Shown here: piece by piece, positions 1 to 7,203 of the stretch
Numbering within the stretch: position 1 is the first letter of the stretch
How the letters are laid out: each line of letters starts with the position of its first letter
Assembly: GCA_964594665.1 (NCBI GenBank)
Contig: CAZQNY010000056.1
Span: forward strand, 1 to 19,339
Source: BM520 sp964594665
Lineage (GTDB): Bacteria; Bacteroidota; Bacteroidia; Bacteroidales; BM520
Reading direction: 5' to 3'
DNA length: 19,339 bases
The notes under the pieces: model-generated
The model's database searches: none
What the model was told of the DNA's origin: nothing
The model's input: the letters and a program-made list of their open reading frames with translations, nothing else
Translations under genes and position numbers: made by a program

Positions 1-2414
1 CTATTAATGACTGCAATTTTATTGGTAATAATTCATCGTCTTATGGAGGAGCCCTTTACGTAGAGGAAAATTGCAACCTAACATTAAACAATTGCTTATT
101 CAGTCAAAACAAAGCAGCATATATGGGTGGCGGCGCTATCTATTTAGGCTATTGGACGGGTAATGTGTATATAAATAATTGCACCTTCACCGATAATGAA
201 GCCACAGTTAATACCAATGGTGGTGGTGCTGTTTATATCAATGGCCCTACTGTATATTTTGAAGGATGTACCTTTTCAGGGAATATCTCAGCGAAACAAG
301 GTGGTGCCATATATTCATATAATGTTCATACGCATGTCACAAACTGTATTTTCACAAATAATTCCGCCAATGGAGGTGGAGGTGTAGGTGGAGGTGGAGC
401 AATATACTATTATAAAAAAGCACTAACCTGTAAAAACAGTATCTTCACCTCAAATTCAGCAAATTCTATTGGTGGTGCAATTTATAACCGTGGATACAAT
501 GGATCCCCATATATTCAAAATTATGTATCCCTGATCAATTGCTCTTTTACCGGAAATCATTCAAATAGTAATGGTGGTGCCATATACAACTTCTTCTCAA
601 CAGGCGAAATAATCAACTGTATTATATCTGGCAATACTGCTACATACGACAATAATGAAATGTTTGGTAGTAATATTGATATTAGTTACAACTGCATTAA
701 TGAATGCTACGATGATAATGGTAACTGGGACAGTGATTTAGGCAATGAAGGTACAGGAAATATTGATGCTGACCCGCTATTCATTTCTCCCCCGGCAAAC
801 CTCCACATACAGGAAAACTCACCTTGCATTGATGCAGGAATTGATGAAAACTATACACCAGACACCGACCTGGAAGGAAACTTAAGAGATGAAAATCCGG
901 ATATCGGTGCCTATGAGTATTATATACCTCCAATAATTGATGCTGCCTGGAATGGCAGTGAAAATAATGACTGGAATAACACAGCAAACTGGTCCAACAC
1001 TTTAACACCCAATGAATATACCAATGTTACTATCCCAGCAACACTACACAATCCTACGATTAATAATTACGTTTCTGCTCCTGCAAAAACAAATAATCTT
1101 ACCATCATGGCAGGCGCTGTTCTTACCCTGCAACCCGGGAAGTGCCTCACCACTGAAGGCACCCTCACCAACAACGGCACCATGCTACTGCAATCGGATG
1201 CCACTGGAACTGCTTCTTTAATAACCAATAGTGATGTAATCGGTAATTATACCATTGAAAAGTATATTACCGACAGCCAATGGCACCTTATCGGTTCACC
1301 AATGACCTCACTCACCGCAGAGCCTTTCTATGGCGATTATGTTCAATACTACGCCGGTGGTGAATGGGTGGAGGTTACCAATGTTGACGATCCCATCTAT
1401 CCTCTCGTGGGTTACTCTTTATGGGATGTGGCAAAACACACCACCTACACCTTCAACGGTACGCCAAACAACGGTGAGCTTTCAATCCCTGTAACCTCAG
1501 CACACTCCGGATGGAACCTCCTCGCCAACCCCTACCCTTCTCCCGTTGACTGGGATTTGATGGACGATACTTACGGAGCTATCTACTATTGGGAACCAAC
1601 CGCCGGAAACTATGTGAACTGGAACAATGGCGTTGGTTCAGGTAACCCGATTCTCCCTGCAATGCAAGGCTTCTGGATTAACAGTGCCTCTGATGTGATG
1701 TTTACCATCGATAACGAAGTAAGAACACACAGTAACACCGACGTATATTACAAAAAAGAGTCAAAAGAAAGCGATCCCAAACTGGAACTTATCGCTTTTA
1801 ACGAATCACGCCAGGATCACTTCCACTTCCTCTTCACCGAAGATGCAACAGAAAACTTTGACCTTAAATACGATGCCTACAAGATGCTCACCAACGTCGA
1901 TGACGTGCCACAGCTCTTCAGCATCAGCAACGATAAACGTTACTCCATCGACCGTCGTCCAACTTGCGAAAGCATTAACCTCGGCTTCAGCTGTATGACC
2001 TCCGGCGAGTTCTCCATTATGCTTGCTGAAAAACAGCTCATACCAAAAGCCATCCTCGAAGATACAAAAACAGGTACCTTCAATGACCTCACAGCAGGAG
2101 CATACTCCTTCGCTTATCTCACCGACGACAACAAAGACCGCTTTATTCTGCATTTCGGAACGGTTGGCATCGAGAATATGCAAACCAATGTTGCAAACAT
2201 CTACGCATATCAAAAGAAGATCACCATTGCCAACCTCGAAAGCAATGAAGAGGTGTTGCTGAGTGTGTATAACACTGCCGGCGCAGAGGTGCTCTCCCAC
2301 ACGCTCAACGGCGCACTAAAGCATGTGATCAGCACAACCCTGCCATCAGGCATCTATGTGGCGGTGCTGCGCAGCAATTCGGAAGTCATCAAAAGGAAAA
2401 TCAACATTCAATAA
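1..2414 (+). CDS. T9SS-exported surface protein with GGAIY repeats (5' partial)
   Basis: The frame is open from base 3 to the TAA at 2412-2414 and has no start in the window, so the gene begins upstream; at least 803 codons are present. Counting from the codon at base 3, residues 1 to about 210 hold repeated GGAIY/GGGAVY/GGALY motifs alternating with NCTF/NCIF-type strands, as in polymorphic outer-membrane right-handed beta-helix repeats. Around residues 289-305 is a DLEGNLR...DIGAYEY motif, as in 'choice-of-anchor Q' proteins. A W-rich segment (WNGSENNDWNN) and a domain with NLLANPYPSPVDWD and MQGFWINS follow. The last ~80 residues (LSVYNTAGAEVL, LPSGIYVAVL, KRKINIQ end) match a T9SS type A sorting domain, which normally directs export across the outer membrane and surface attachment. 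Adhesin or structural roles are possible; no catalytic motif is seen. The repeat half is visibly more AT-rich than the C-terminal half. Confidence 0.93.
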   Translation, partial: INDCNFIGNNSSSYGGALYVEENCNLTLNNCLFSQNKAAYMGGGAIYLGYWTGNVYINNCTFTDNEATVNTNGGGAVYINGPTVYFEGCTFSGNISAKQGGAIYSYNVHTHVTNCIFTNNSANGGGGVGGGGAIYYYKKALTCKNSIFTSNSANSIGGAIYNRGYNGSPYIQNYVSLINCSFTGNHSNSNGGAIYNFFSTGEIINCIISGNTATYDNNEMFGSNIDISYNCINECYDDNGNWDSDLGNEGTGNIDADPLFISPPANLHIQENSPCIDAGIDENYTPDTDLEGNLRDENPDIGAYEYYIPPIIDAAWNGSENNDWNNTANWSNTLTPNEYTNVTIPATLHNPTINNYVSAPAKTNNLTIMAGAVLTLQPGKCLTTEGTLTNNGTMLLQSDATGTASLITNSDVIGNYTIEKYITDSQWHLIGSPMTSLTAEPFYGDYVQYYAGGEWVEVTNVDDPIYPLVGYSLWDVAKHTTYTFNGTPNNGELSIPVTSAHSGWNLLANPYPSPVDWDLMDDTYGAIYYWEPTAGNYVNWNNGVGSGNPILPAMQGFWINSASDVMFTIDNEVRTHSNTDVYYKKESKESDPKLELIAFNESRQDHFHFLFTEDATENFDLKYDAYKMLTNVDDVPQLFSISNDKRYSIDRRPTCESINLGFSCMTSGEFSIMLAEKQLIPKAILEDTKTGTFNDLTAGAYSFAYLTDDNKDRFILHFGTVGIENMQTNVANIYAYQKKITIANLESNEEVLLSVYNTAGAEVLSHTLNGALKHVISTTLPSGIYVAVLRSNSEVIKRKINIQ

Positions 2415-2422
2415 GGAAGGAG
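2415..2422 (+). promoter_or_regulatory. Strong Shine-Dalgarno-like site
   Basis: GGAAGGAG lies six bases before the ATG at 2429, immediately after the stop codon of the upstream surface-protein gene. It fixes the start of the 68-residue protein. Such a strong purine-rich site is uncommon in Bacteroidota, which mostly use AT-rich leaders without Shine-Dalgarno pairing. Confidence 0.6.
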
Positions 2423-2428
2423 ACAAAA

Positions 2429-2635
2429 ATGAAAAAGATCAAATATATCATACCATTATTCGCGATGTTAGTGTTTAGTATCAGTACCATGGCGCAGGAT
2501 CCACCTCCTCCCGGTGGCGGTGGTGCTCCAACAGGCGGCAACACTCCCGTCAGCACACCACTCTCCTCACTGGCGCTGGTAATTGCCGGTGCCGGGGTAG
2601 CGGTGGTGGCATGGCGACGCAAGGACAATGAATAA
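2429..2635 (+). CDS. Small secreted protein with CTERM-like C-terminal tail
   Basis: This is a 68-residue protein, probably co-transcribed with the T9SS cargo gene, whose stop lies 14 bases upstream. Residues 1-22 form a signal peptide (KK start, hydrophobic core, cleavage near STMA/Q). Residues 23-43 are a Pro/Gly-rich linker (DPPPPGGGGAPTGG). Residues about 44-61 form one hydrophobic helix (LALVIAGAGVAVVAW), followed by a basic RRK tail. A short motif, one membrane segment and a basic tail is the architecture of C-terminal sorting tails such as PEP-CTERM and the Bacteroidota PID-CTERM class, but here PLSS stands where PID would be expected. That assignment is inference. It could equally be a simple single-pass membrane peptide. 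No function is known to me. Confidence 0.8.
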   Translation: MKKIKYIIPLFAMLVFSISTMAQDPPPPGGGGAPTGGNTPVSTPLSSLALVIAGAGVAVVAWRRKDNE

Positions 2636-2654
2636 AAACACGATATTGGTAACC

Positions 2655-2682
2655 GTAGAGACAATTCATGAATTGTCTCTAC
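2655..2682. repeat. Perfect 28-base palindrome (REP/MITE-like candidate)
   Basis: Arm GTAGAGACAATT, centre CATG (itself a palindrome) and arm AATTGTCTCTAC form a perfect 28-base inverted repeat in the 77-base gap between two convergent genes. The flanks extend imperfectly (GGTAACC against GGTTCC). GTAGAGAC...GTCTCTAC palindromes are of a kind that recurs as dispersed repeats in some bacterial genomes; whether this one is repeated cannot be seen from one window. It could also fold as a strong hairpin in RNA from either strand and separate convergent transcripts, although no T-run follows on either side. Confidence 0.75.
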
Positions 2683-2712
2683 CTGGTTCCGCACCGCCGC
2701 GGTTAAACATCA

Positions 2713-5250
2713 TCAATGAAACCGCCCCTGAACCTTTGGAACCACCATACGCCCATCCAGCTTCTTGGTATCCAGGCTCTGTAACTTCTGCTGCATCTTC
2801 ATATTATGCAGCCCTTCGATGGTACTTTTTATATCCTGTGCCGTGGGGCCGGTACATTCATCCATAATATAACTATACCCGACATCTACATTTTTGTAGG
2901 TATAGGATACCATTTCAAACGGTCTGTTACAGGCAAATTTATCCGGGCTGACAGGCCCCAGCGACCAGGATACGCTCCACGGCGCCGTCTCCCCTATTGC
3001 CACGCCCTGTTTCCCGGGCAGTGACTTCAAGGCAACAGTCTCATCAAACCACAACACTGCATTTCCGGCGGTCGGAAATTCCTGCAAGGTTGTCGTTTCA
3101 TTCGATGGCAGTGACTCAGAATAGTTCATCCCTTTCAATATCCTGACATAACCTGTTGGAGATGACTCACCACGCAGCGGTGTCACCATCACGAAGCTCT
3201 TATCGGCAGAGAGTGATGATCCACCGATGCTACCCGACGACTGAACATTCTCCATCTCTATAGCAGAAAACACCAGACCTTCAGTCTCTACCCACTCCGA
3301 ATGCAGTATAAACCCATCAATATTCACCGTTGCCCTCACTTTTTGCTCCGGAGAAAAATCAAGGTTCTTCACAGCAAAATTCCCGGCAACAGGTTTTATC
3401 ATACCGTGATTTATACTTGCTTTACCAGACGTGGCAGAATGTCCCGGTTTGCGTCCTGTCCGGGTGCCTGTTTTGGGTTGATTCATTGGTTGCAAAGTAT
3501 TCACCGCCATGGTTTCAAATGAAACTGGTCCGGAATATTGCACCAGGTTTGCCAGCAGTTTCTCCAGGTTCTCAATGCCTTTACTTTGTGGTCTGACCAT
3601 TGCCTTGTCAACCCCTGTCCTGCTCACTACACCGGGATTTAGAGCTACTCTTTCAGCATTGGGATTAGCTTCTGTTTTTGAATCAACAGCCATTTGGTAC
3701 CATTCGCTTTTTCTTGCTGCCACAGACCCTTCAGCTACGCCGGCATAATAATCAGCATGGTACAGCCTGATTTCTTTAAATGGAATCGTAACATCCATAT
3801 ACGGGCTTACATTCTGCACTCCCGGCATCTGGAGAGCAACCTGATCGCCTTTTTCCATTGGTACAGTTGTTACGACAAACAGGCCTTCGTCATTGGATGA
3901 GGCATTATACAACACCGGCGCACCGCCTTTTGCTTTTTTCACCAGCACTTTTACAGCGCCCTGGTAGGGTAAAGTATCATGACCCTGCGCGCGCCACACC
4001 TGCCCGGCAACATAATCACCATAGGCACAGGCCTCATGGATCATCATTTTATAACCGGCATAATTAGGTTTATCAAATTTTATGATGGAACAATACCAGT
4101 CAAAAAGCGTCTTCTTCTCACCCAGCATCTTCCACTGTGCATTGGCACGTATTCCGGCATCCGCCGTGATCAGGTTATCTTCAATTTTCCCTGTGGCCTC
4201 TATTCCGGTAGAAATCTTTACATTAATAAGATTCATACCAAAGACCTTCATTCCGGCGGTACACAGGAATCCGGTAAACATTTTCGCACTGAGTCGCAAT
4301 TCCGCATCCATATAATAGGTAAAATCATAACCCGAGTTATTTTTAAAACTGGTAGGCACATAATAGAAGGTTCCTCCTTTTACGCCCAGCTGAAGTGCCA
4401 GTCCTTGCTGAATTTCAGCATGAAGTGTTACAAGACCTTCCATAGAGACTACAGCAAAGAGGCCTATCTCACACTTACCGAGGTCAGGAATATCAGCAGA
4501 GGAGCCCCATATGGGAACCTTTACCTCTTTTTTAAGCTGAATGGTAGCATCGGCTGTCAAATCCAGCGTCTGCTTTGCCTTAAAAGTGAGATTATAACCA
4601 TTATTTTTTGTATAGCTGGCCTCTACAATGGGATTGGTAAGCTTAATACTTCCGTTAAGAGTAACAAAAGCACCCGATTTCCCGGAGCTGTCAAGAACAA
4701 TTTTGTAATTTTTAAACTCAAAATCAATAAAGTAGTTATCGGCCTTTTTCTCCGATGTTGTGGTTACTTCATTATTGGATTCTGTGGTATTGGCGAGTGT
4801 TAATGCCACCTCTTGTGTTGGCAGATTAAACTCCTTGAAGATAGAAGAAAGACCCGGTTTCAGGATCATCATGTCTTCATCATCCACGGCCAGAGCCTGA
4901 AAGGCAAATCCACCGGTACGATCCACATAGATTGTGGAAGGGTCCGGATCAAAGGAAGTAAGCGCATTTCTATCCAAAACGCCGTCATCCTTGAGCCGTA
5001 TCTGCGCTGTTTGTTGTTCGGTCAGCACCCGCACATTACCGGCCAGTTGATAGGTAACATTTTTAAATACACCCGGCTTTTCATTTGCAGCCATGGCACG
5101 CCGTGCCAGAGGATGTATCTGACGGGTTACCTGAAGATCGTTGGCTGTTACGACGCCTTCATATTTTGAAAGATCCACAGCCTGCTGCCCCATTCCCCAA
5201 AAGGGTATGAGCAGAATACATAGAATAAAAAAACGTGATAGTTGTTTCAT
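2713..5250 (-). CDS. Large secreted protein of unknown function
   Basis: The 845-residue product has a clear signal peptide (MKQLSRFF start, hydrophobic core, likely cleavage at GMG/QQ near residue 21), so it probably enters the periplasm or outer membrane. I do not recognise the family. Residues about 130-400 are rich in alternating beta-type sequence (TADATIQLKKEV, GLALQLGVKGGTFYYVP, LSAKMFTGFLC). Residues about 415-490 (GQVWRAQG, then APVLYNASSNDEGLFVVTT) resemble a carboxypeptidase-regulatory-like or Ig-type beta sandwich. A linker near 600-625 is rich in Gly, Lys and Thr. The C-terminus (VVPKVQGRFH) matches neither a type A nor a type B T9SS sorting domain. The ATG at 5250 gives an intact signal peptide and is the natural start. 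Upstream I find no match to the -7 consensus on this strand. The gene converges on the small-protein gene and diverges from the LacI-family gene. Confidence 0.85.
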   Translation of the reverse strand: MKQLSRFFILCILLIPFWGMGQQAVDLSKYEGVVTANDLQVTRQIHPLARRAMAANEKPGVFKNVTYQLAGNVRVLTEQQTAQIRLKDDGVLDRNALTSFDPDPSTIYVDRTGGFAFQALAVDDEDMMILKPGLSSIFKEFNLPTQEVALTLANTTESNNEVTTTSEKKADNYFIDFEFKNYKIVLDSSGKSGAFVTLNGSIKLTNPIVEASYTKNNGYNLTFKAKQTLDLTADATIQLKKEVKVPIWGSSADIPDLGKCEIGLFAVVSMEGLVTLHAEIQQGLALQLGVKGGTFYYVPTSFKNNSGYDFTYYMDAELRLSAKMFTGFLCTAGMKVFGMNLINVKISTGIEATGKIEDNLITADAGIRANAQWKMLGEKKTLFDWYCSIIKFDKPNYAGYKMMIHEACAYGDYVAGQVWRAQGHDTLPYQGAVKVLVKKAKGGAPVLYNASSNDEGLFVVTTVPMEKGDQVALQMPGVQNVSPYMDVTIPFKEIRLYHADYYAGVAEGSVAARKSEWYQMAVDSKTEANPNAERVALNPGVVSRTGVDKAMVRPQSKGIENLEKLLANLVQYSGPVSFETMAVNTLQPMNQPKTGTRTGRKPGHSATSGKASINHGMIKPVAGNFAVKNLDFSPEQKVRATVNIDGFILHSEWVETEGLVFSAIEMENVQSSGSIGGSSLSADKSFVMVTPLRGESSPTGYVRILKGMNYSESLPSNETTTLQEFPTAGNAVLWFDETVALKSLPGKQGVAIGETAPWSVSWSLGPVSPDKFACNRPFEMVSYTYKNVDVGYSYIMDECTGPTAQDIKSTIEGLHNMKMQQKLQSLDTKKLDGRMVVPKVQGRFH

Positions 5251-5450
5251 GAGTTTTAAGGTATTAGTGTTGTATGATGCCTTCAGACATGCCGAAGAAG
5301 GATTCTATGGTTAAGCTTTAAATAACTTTGTAATATACGACTTTTTTTTACATCATTTCGATTTATTCCTGCTACGAAGATCCTTCCCTGCAATTAAAAA
5401 GGGTTTGAGTTCCTAAATCGAATTAGCCATATCATACTTCAATCAGAATA

Positions 5451-5484
5451 ATTGGCCCAAACCTTGGTATTTTCATTACTTTTG
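5451..5484 (+). promoter_or_regulatory. Promoter candidate for the LacI-family gene
   Basis: TACTTTTG at 5477-5484 matches the Bacteroidota -7 consensus TAnnTTTG. ATTG at 5451-5454 is a possible -33 element with a 22-base spacer, slightly long. The predicted transcription start is about ten bases before the ATG at 5504. The 253-base gap 5251-5503 otherwise holds no gene that I can support. Confidence 0.5.
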
Positions 5485-5500
5485 TGCTTTTAAACAGCAC
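5484..5500. promoter_or_regulatory. Candidate autoregulatory operator
   Basis: GTGCTTTTAAACAGCAC is a 17-base inverted repeat with one mismatched pair around a central A. It touches the end of the -7 element and ends three bases before the start codon, where a repressor could block initiation. The adjacent gene encodes a LacI-family regulator and many of these repress themselves. It lacks the central CG typical of LacI operators, so the assignment is tentative. Confidence 0.35.
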
Positions 5501-5503
5501 ATA

Positions 5504-6532
5504 ATGAAAAAGAAAACCAGCCTGGCAGACATTGCTGCAAGCCTAAATGTTTCCAAAACACTGGTATCAATGGTTCTTAACGGTCGTGGGGAAGAAAACG
5601 GCATCAGCAAAGATACCCGCGAGAAAGTGCTGGCAAAGGCAAAAGAACTTAACTACCGCCCCAATATGCTTGCCCGTGGCCTGAGGCTCGGGAAAACACA
5701 TACTGTCGGGCTGATAGTATCGGATATATCAAACCCCTTTTACGCTAAAATTATCCGTGCTGTTGAAGATGCACTGAATGTATACAATTACAATCTTATA
5801 GTATGCAGCTCCGATGAAGACCTTGAAAAAGAACGCAACCTGATACAAATGCTGGAATACAAGCAGGTCGACGGAATGATAATCAGTACCTCCAGCCCGG
5901 GAGGCGATGATTTTACCAGTTCTATTTCCACCGAAATTCCTTTTGTTCTGGTCGATCGATACCTTTCAGATATTCAAACACATTATGTATGTACTGATAA
6001 TTTTTCGGGAGCAAAGGATCTGACAGCACATCTGCTTGATCAGGGATACAGGGATATTGTAGTTTTATCACATCATCCCCTGCATTTAAGTTCGCTGCAC
6101 GACAGAAAAAAAGGCATCAAAAAAGCCTACGAAGAATTTTCATTGGAGTTTAAGGATTCAAACCTTGTTGATGTACCGTTTAACGACAGATACTCATATG
6201 TTTTTAAGGAGATGGAGCGGTTGTTGCAAAAAGGCAAACCCGATGCTGTTTTTTGTCTTAACAATAGTTTATCGATTGCCTTTCTGGACTATTGCAAACA
6301 AAAAGGGATAAAAATCCCCGAAGACATTGCTTTTGCTTCATACGATGAAATAGATTTATTCAGGCTTTTGCCGGTTCCGGTTACAAGTGTTATGCAGCCT
6401 GTTGAGGGGATTGGACAAAAAGCCGTCGATCTTCTTTTCACACAGATTAACAATTCAGAGGTCATTCCGTTCCAGGAGTTACAATTGGAGCCCACACTCA
6501 ATATCAGAGCCTCATCAAAAAAAAATCTTTGA
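5504..6532 (+). CDS. LacI-family transcriptional regulator
   Basis: The 342-residue protein has the usual family length. Residues 4-26 form the N-terminal helix-turn-helix (SLADIAASLNVSKTLVSMVL), and the hinge region follows (YRPNMLARGLRLGKT, residues about 52-66). The rest is the periplasmic-binding-protein-like sensor domain, with family landmarks TVGLIVSDISNPFYAKII, DGMIIS, GIKIPEDIAFASYDEI and PVTSVMQP. It should bind DNA as a dimer or tetramer and respond to a small ligand, commonly a sugar in this family. The ligand cannot be read from the sequence. No sugar-transport or catabolic gene is adjacent, so the targets are probably elsewhere, or the neighbouring 845-residue secreted protein gene is one. 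The ATG at 5504 places the helix-turn-helix at the expected distance from the N-terminus. Confidence 0.96.
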   Translation: MKKKTSLADIAASLNVSKTLVSMVLNGRGEENGISKDTREKVLAKAKELNYRPNMLARGLRLGKTHTVGLIVSDISNPFYAKIIRAVEDALNVYNYNLIVCSSDEDLEKERNLIQMLEYKQVDGMIISTSSPGGDDFTSSISTEIPFVLVDRYLSDIQTHYVCTDNFSGAKDLTAHLLDQGYRDIVVLSHHPLHLSSLHDRKKGIKKAYEEFSLEFKDSNLVDVPFNDRYSYVFKEMERLLQKGKPDAVFCLNNSLSIAFLDYCKQKGIKIPEDIAFASYDEIDLFRLLPVPVTSVMQPVEGIGQKAVDLLFTQINNSEVIPFQELQLEPTLNIRASSKKNL

Positions 6533-6581
6533 TTATAAAATAGTTAACAATACACCTGGAAGGTTGAATAATGCCATTTAT

Positions 6582-6612
6582 TTTGTTTTGTAAAGAAAAA
6601 ATCATAATTTTG
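6582..6612 (+). promoter_or_regulatory. Consensus promoter of the rimP-nusA-infB operon
   Basis: TTTG at 6582-6585, a 19-base spacer and TAATTTTG at 6605-6612 fit the Bacteroidota primary-sigma consensus TTTG-N19-TAnnTTTG exactly. The implied start, several bases downstream, leaves a leader of roughly 100 bases before rimP. This is the clearest promoter in the window. Confidence 0.8.
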
Positions 6613-6717
6613 CAGCGCTTTTGACGGGAATTTGAGCCGCAGGGACAAAAACCTGTGGCGTACAGATAAAGAAGTTGAGGGGACTGGAGTCCCCTCTTTT
6701 GTTAGACTTTAAAGTTT
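6613..6717 (+). promoter_or_regulatory. Structured rimP leader, candidate attenuator
   Basis: Two hairpins lie between the operon promoter and the rimP ATG. The first pairs GCCGCAGG (6636-6643) with CCTGTGGC (6652-6659), with one G-U pair. The second pairs GAGGGGACT (6677-6685) with AGTCCCCTC (6688-6696) and runs into TTTTGTT, like a modest intrinsic terminator. GGGAC at 6642-6646 could instead pair with GTCCC in the second hairpin's 3' arm, so the two states could be mutually exclusive. Attenuation ahead of nusA would permit feedback by NusA. The structures are seen; the mechanism is inference. Confidence 0.55.
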
Positions 6718-7185
6718 ATGTTAACGAAAGAAAACATCATATCAACATTGGAATCCTTTCTGGATGAGCGGTCTATATTCATTGTAGACCTTACCATCGG
6801 CGGGGATAATCAGATCAATGTTACCCTGGATGGTGATCAACGTGTTACAATTGATGATTGTGCTGAGGTAACCCGTTTTATGGAAACGAACTATGATCGC
6901 GACAAGGAAGATTATGAGCTTAAAGTCAGTACATTCGGTATTGATAATGCAGTAAAAAATATGCGACAGCTTAACAAAATGGTGGGCAGTGACATATTAC
7001 TCGGCAAACCGGATGGCAAAGAATACCATGCAAGGCTGGATGCTGTTTCAGGCAACACCCTGCAGGTTACTTATCAGATTAAAAAAGGCGGGCCAAAGCA
7101 AAAAGCCCTTATCTTTAAAGATGGAGAAAATGAGTCCCTGTCGTTTGATAATCTGGAATATGTTAAAGAATTTATTCGCTTTTAA
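6718..7185 (+). CDS. rimP: Ribosome maturation factor RimP
   Basis: The 155-residue protein has the normal family length and is the first gene of the rimP-nusA-infB operon. RimP binds the 30S subunit in the cytoplasm and assists its late assembly. Family landmarks are the N-terminal domain with IDDCAEVTRFMETNYD and a central KVSTFGIDNAVKNMRQ segment that takes the place of the common VSSPG(L)D motif. An SH3-like C-terminal domain follows from about residue 85 (MVGSDILL onward). The degenerate VSSPG motif is a visible divergence, but the rest of the fold signature and the context make the call firm. The ATG at 6718 follows the leader directly. nusA begins 18 bases after the rimP stop. Confidence 0.95.
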   Translation: MLTKENIISTLESFLDERSIFIVDLTIGGDNQINVTLDGDQRVTIDDCAEVTRFMETNYDRDKEDYELKVSTFGIDNAVKNMRQLNKMVGSDILLGKPDGKEYHARLDAVSGNTLQVTYQIKKGGPKQKALIFKDGENESLSFDNLEYVKEFIRF

Positions 7186-7203
7186 TGATTAATAATAAGC
7201 ACG

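Noticed and set aside
1806..2300. Minus-strand 164-codon open frame
   Set aside because: It lies fully inside the T9SS cargo gene on the other strand, and its composition is that of reverse-read coding DNA.
2655..2682. Palindrome as an ordinary intrinsic terminator
   Set aside because: No T-run follows on either strand and the stem is not GC-rich; it is listed as a repeat candidate instead.
3979..4803. Plus-strand 274-codon open frame antisense to the 845-residue secreted protein
   Set aside because: It has no signal, domain or motif, and the minus-strand frame has a signal peptide and coherent secreted-protein sequence throughout.
5323..5330. Plus-strand TAACTTTG matching TAnnTTTG
   Set aside because: It lies about 175 bases before the LacI-family start, has no convincing -33 element and no gene or structured RNA directly after it; the TACTTTTG at 5477 fits better.
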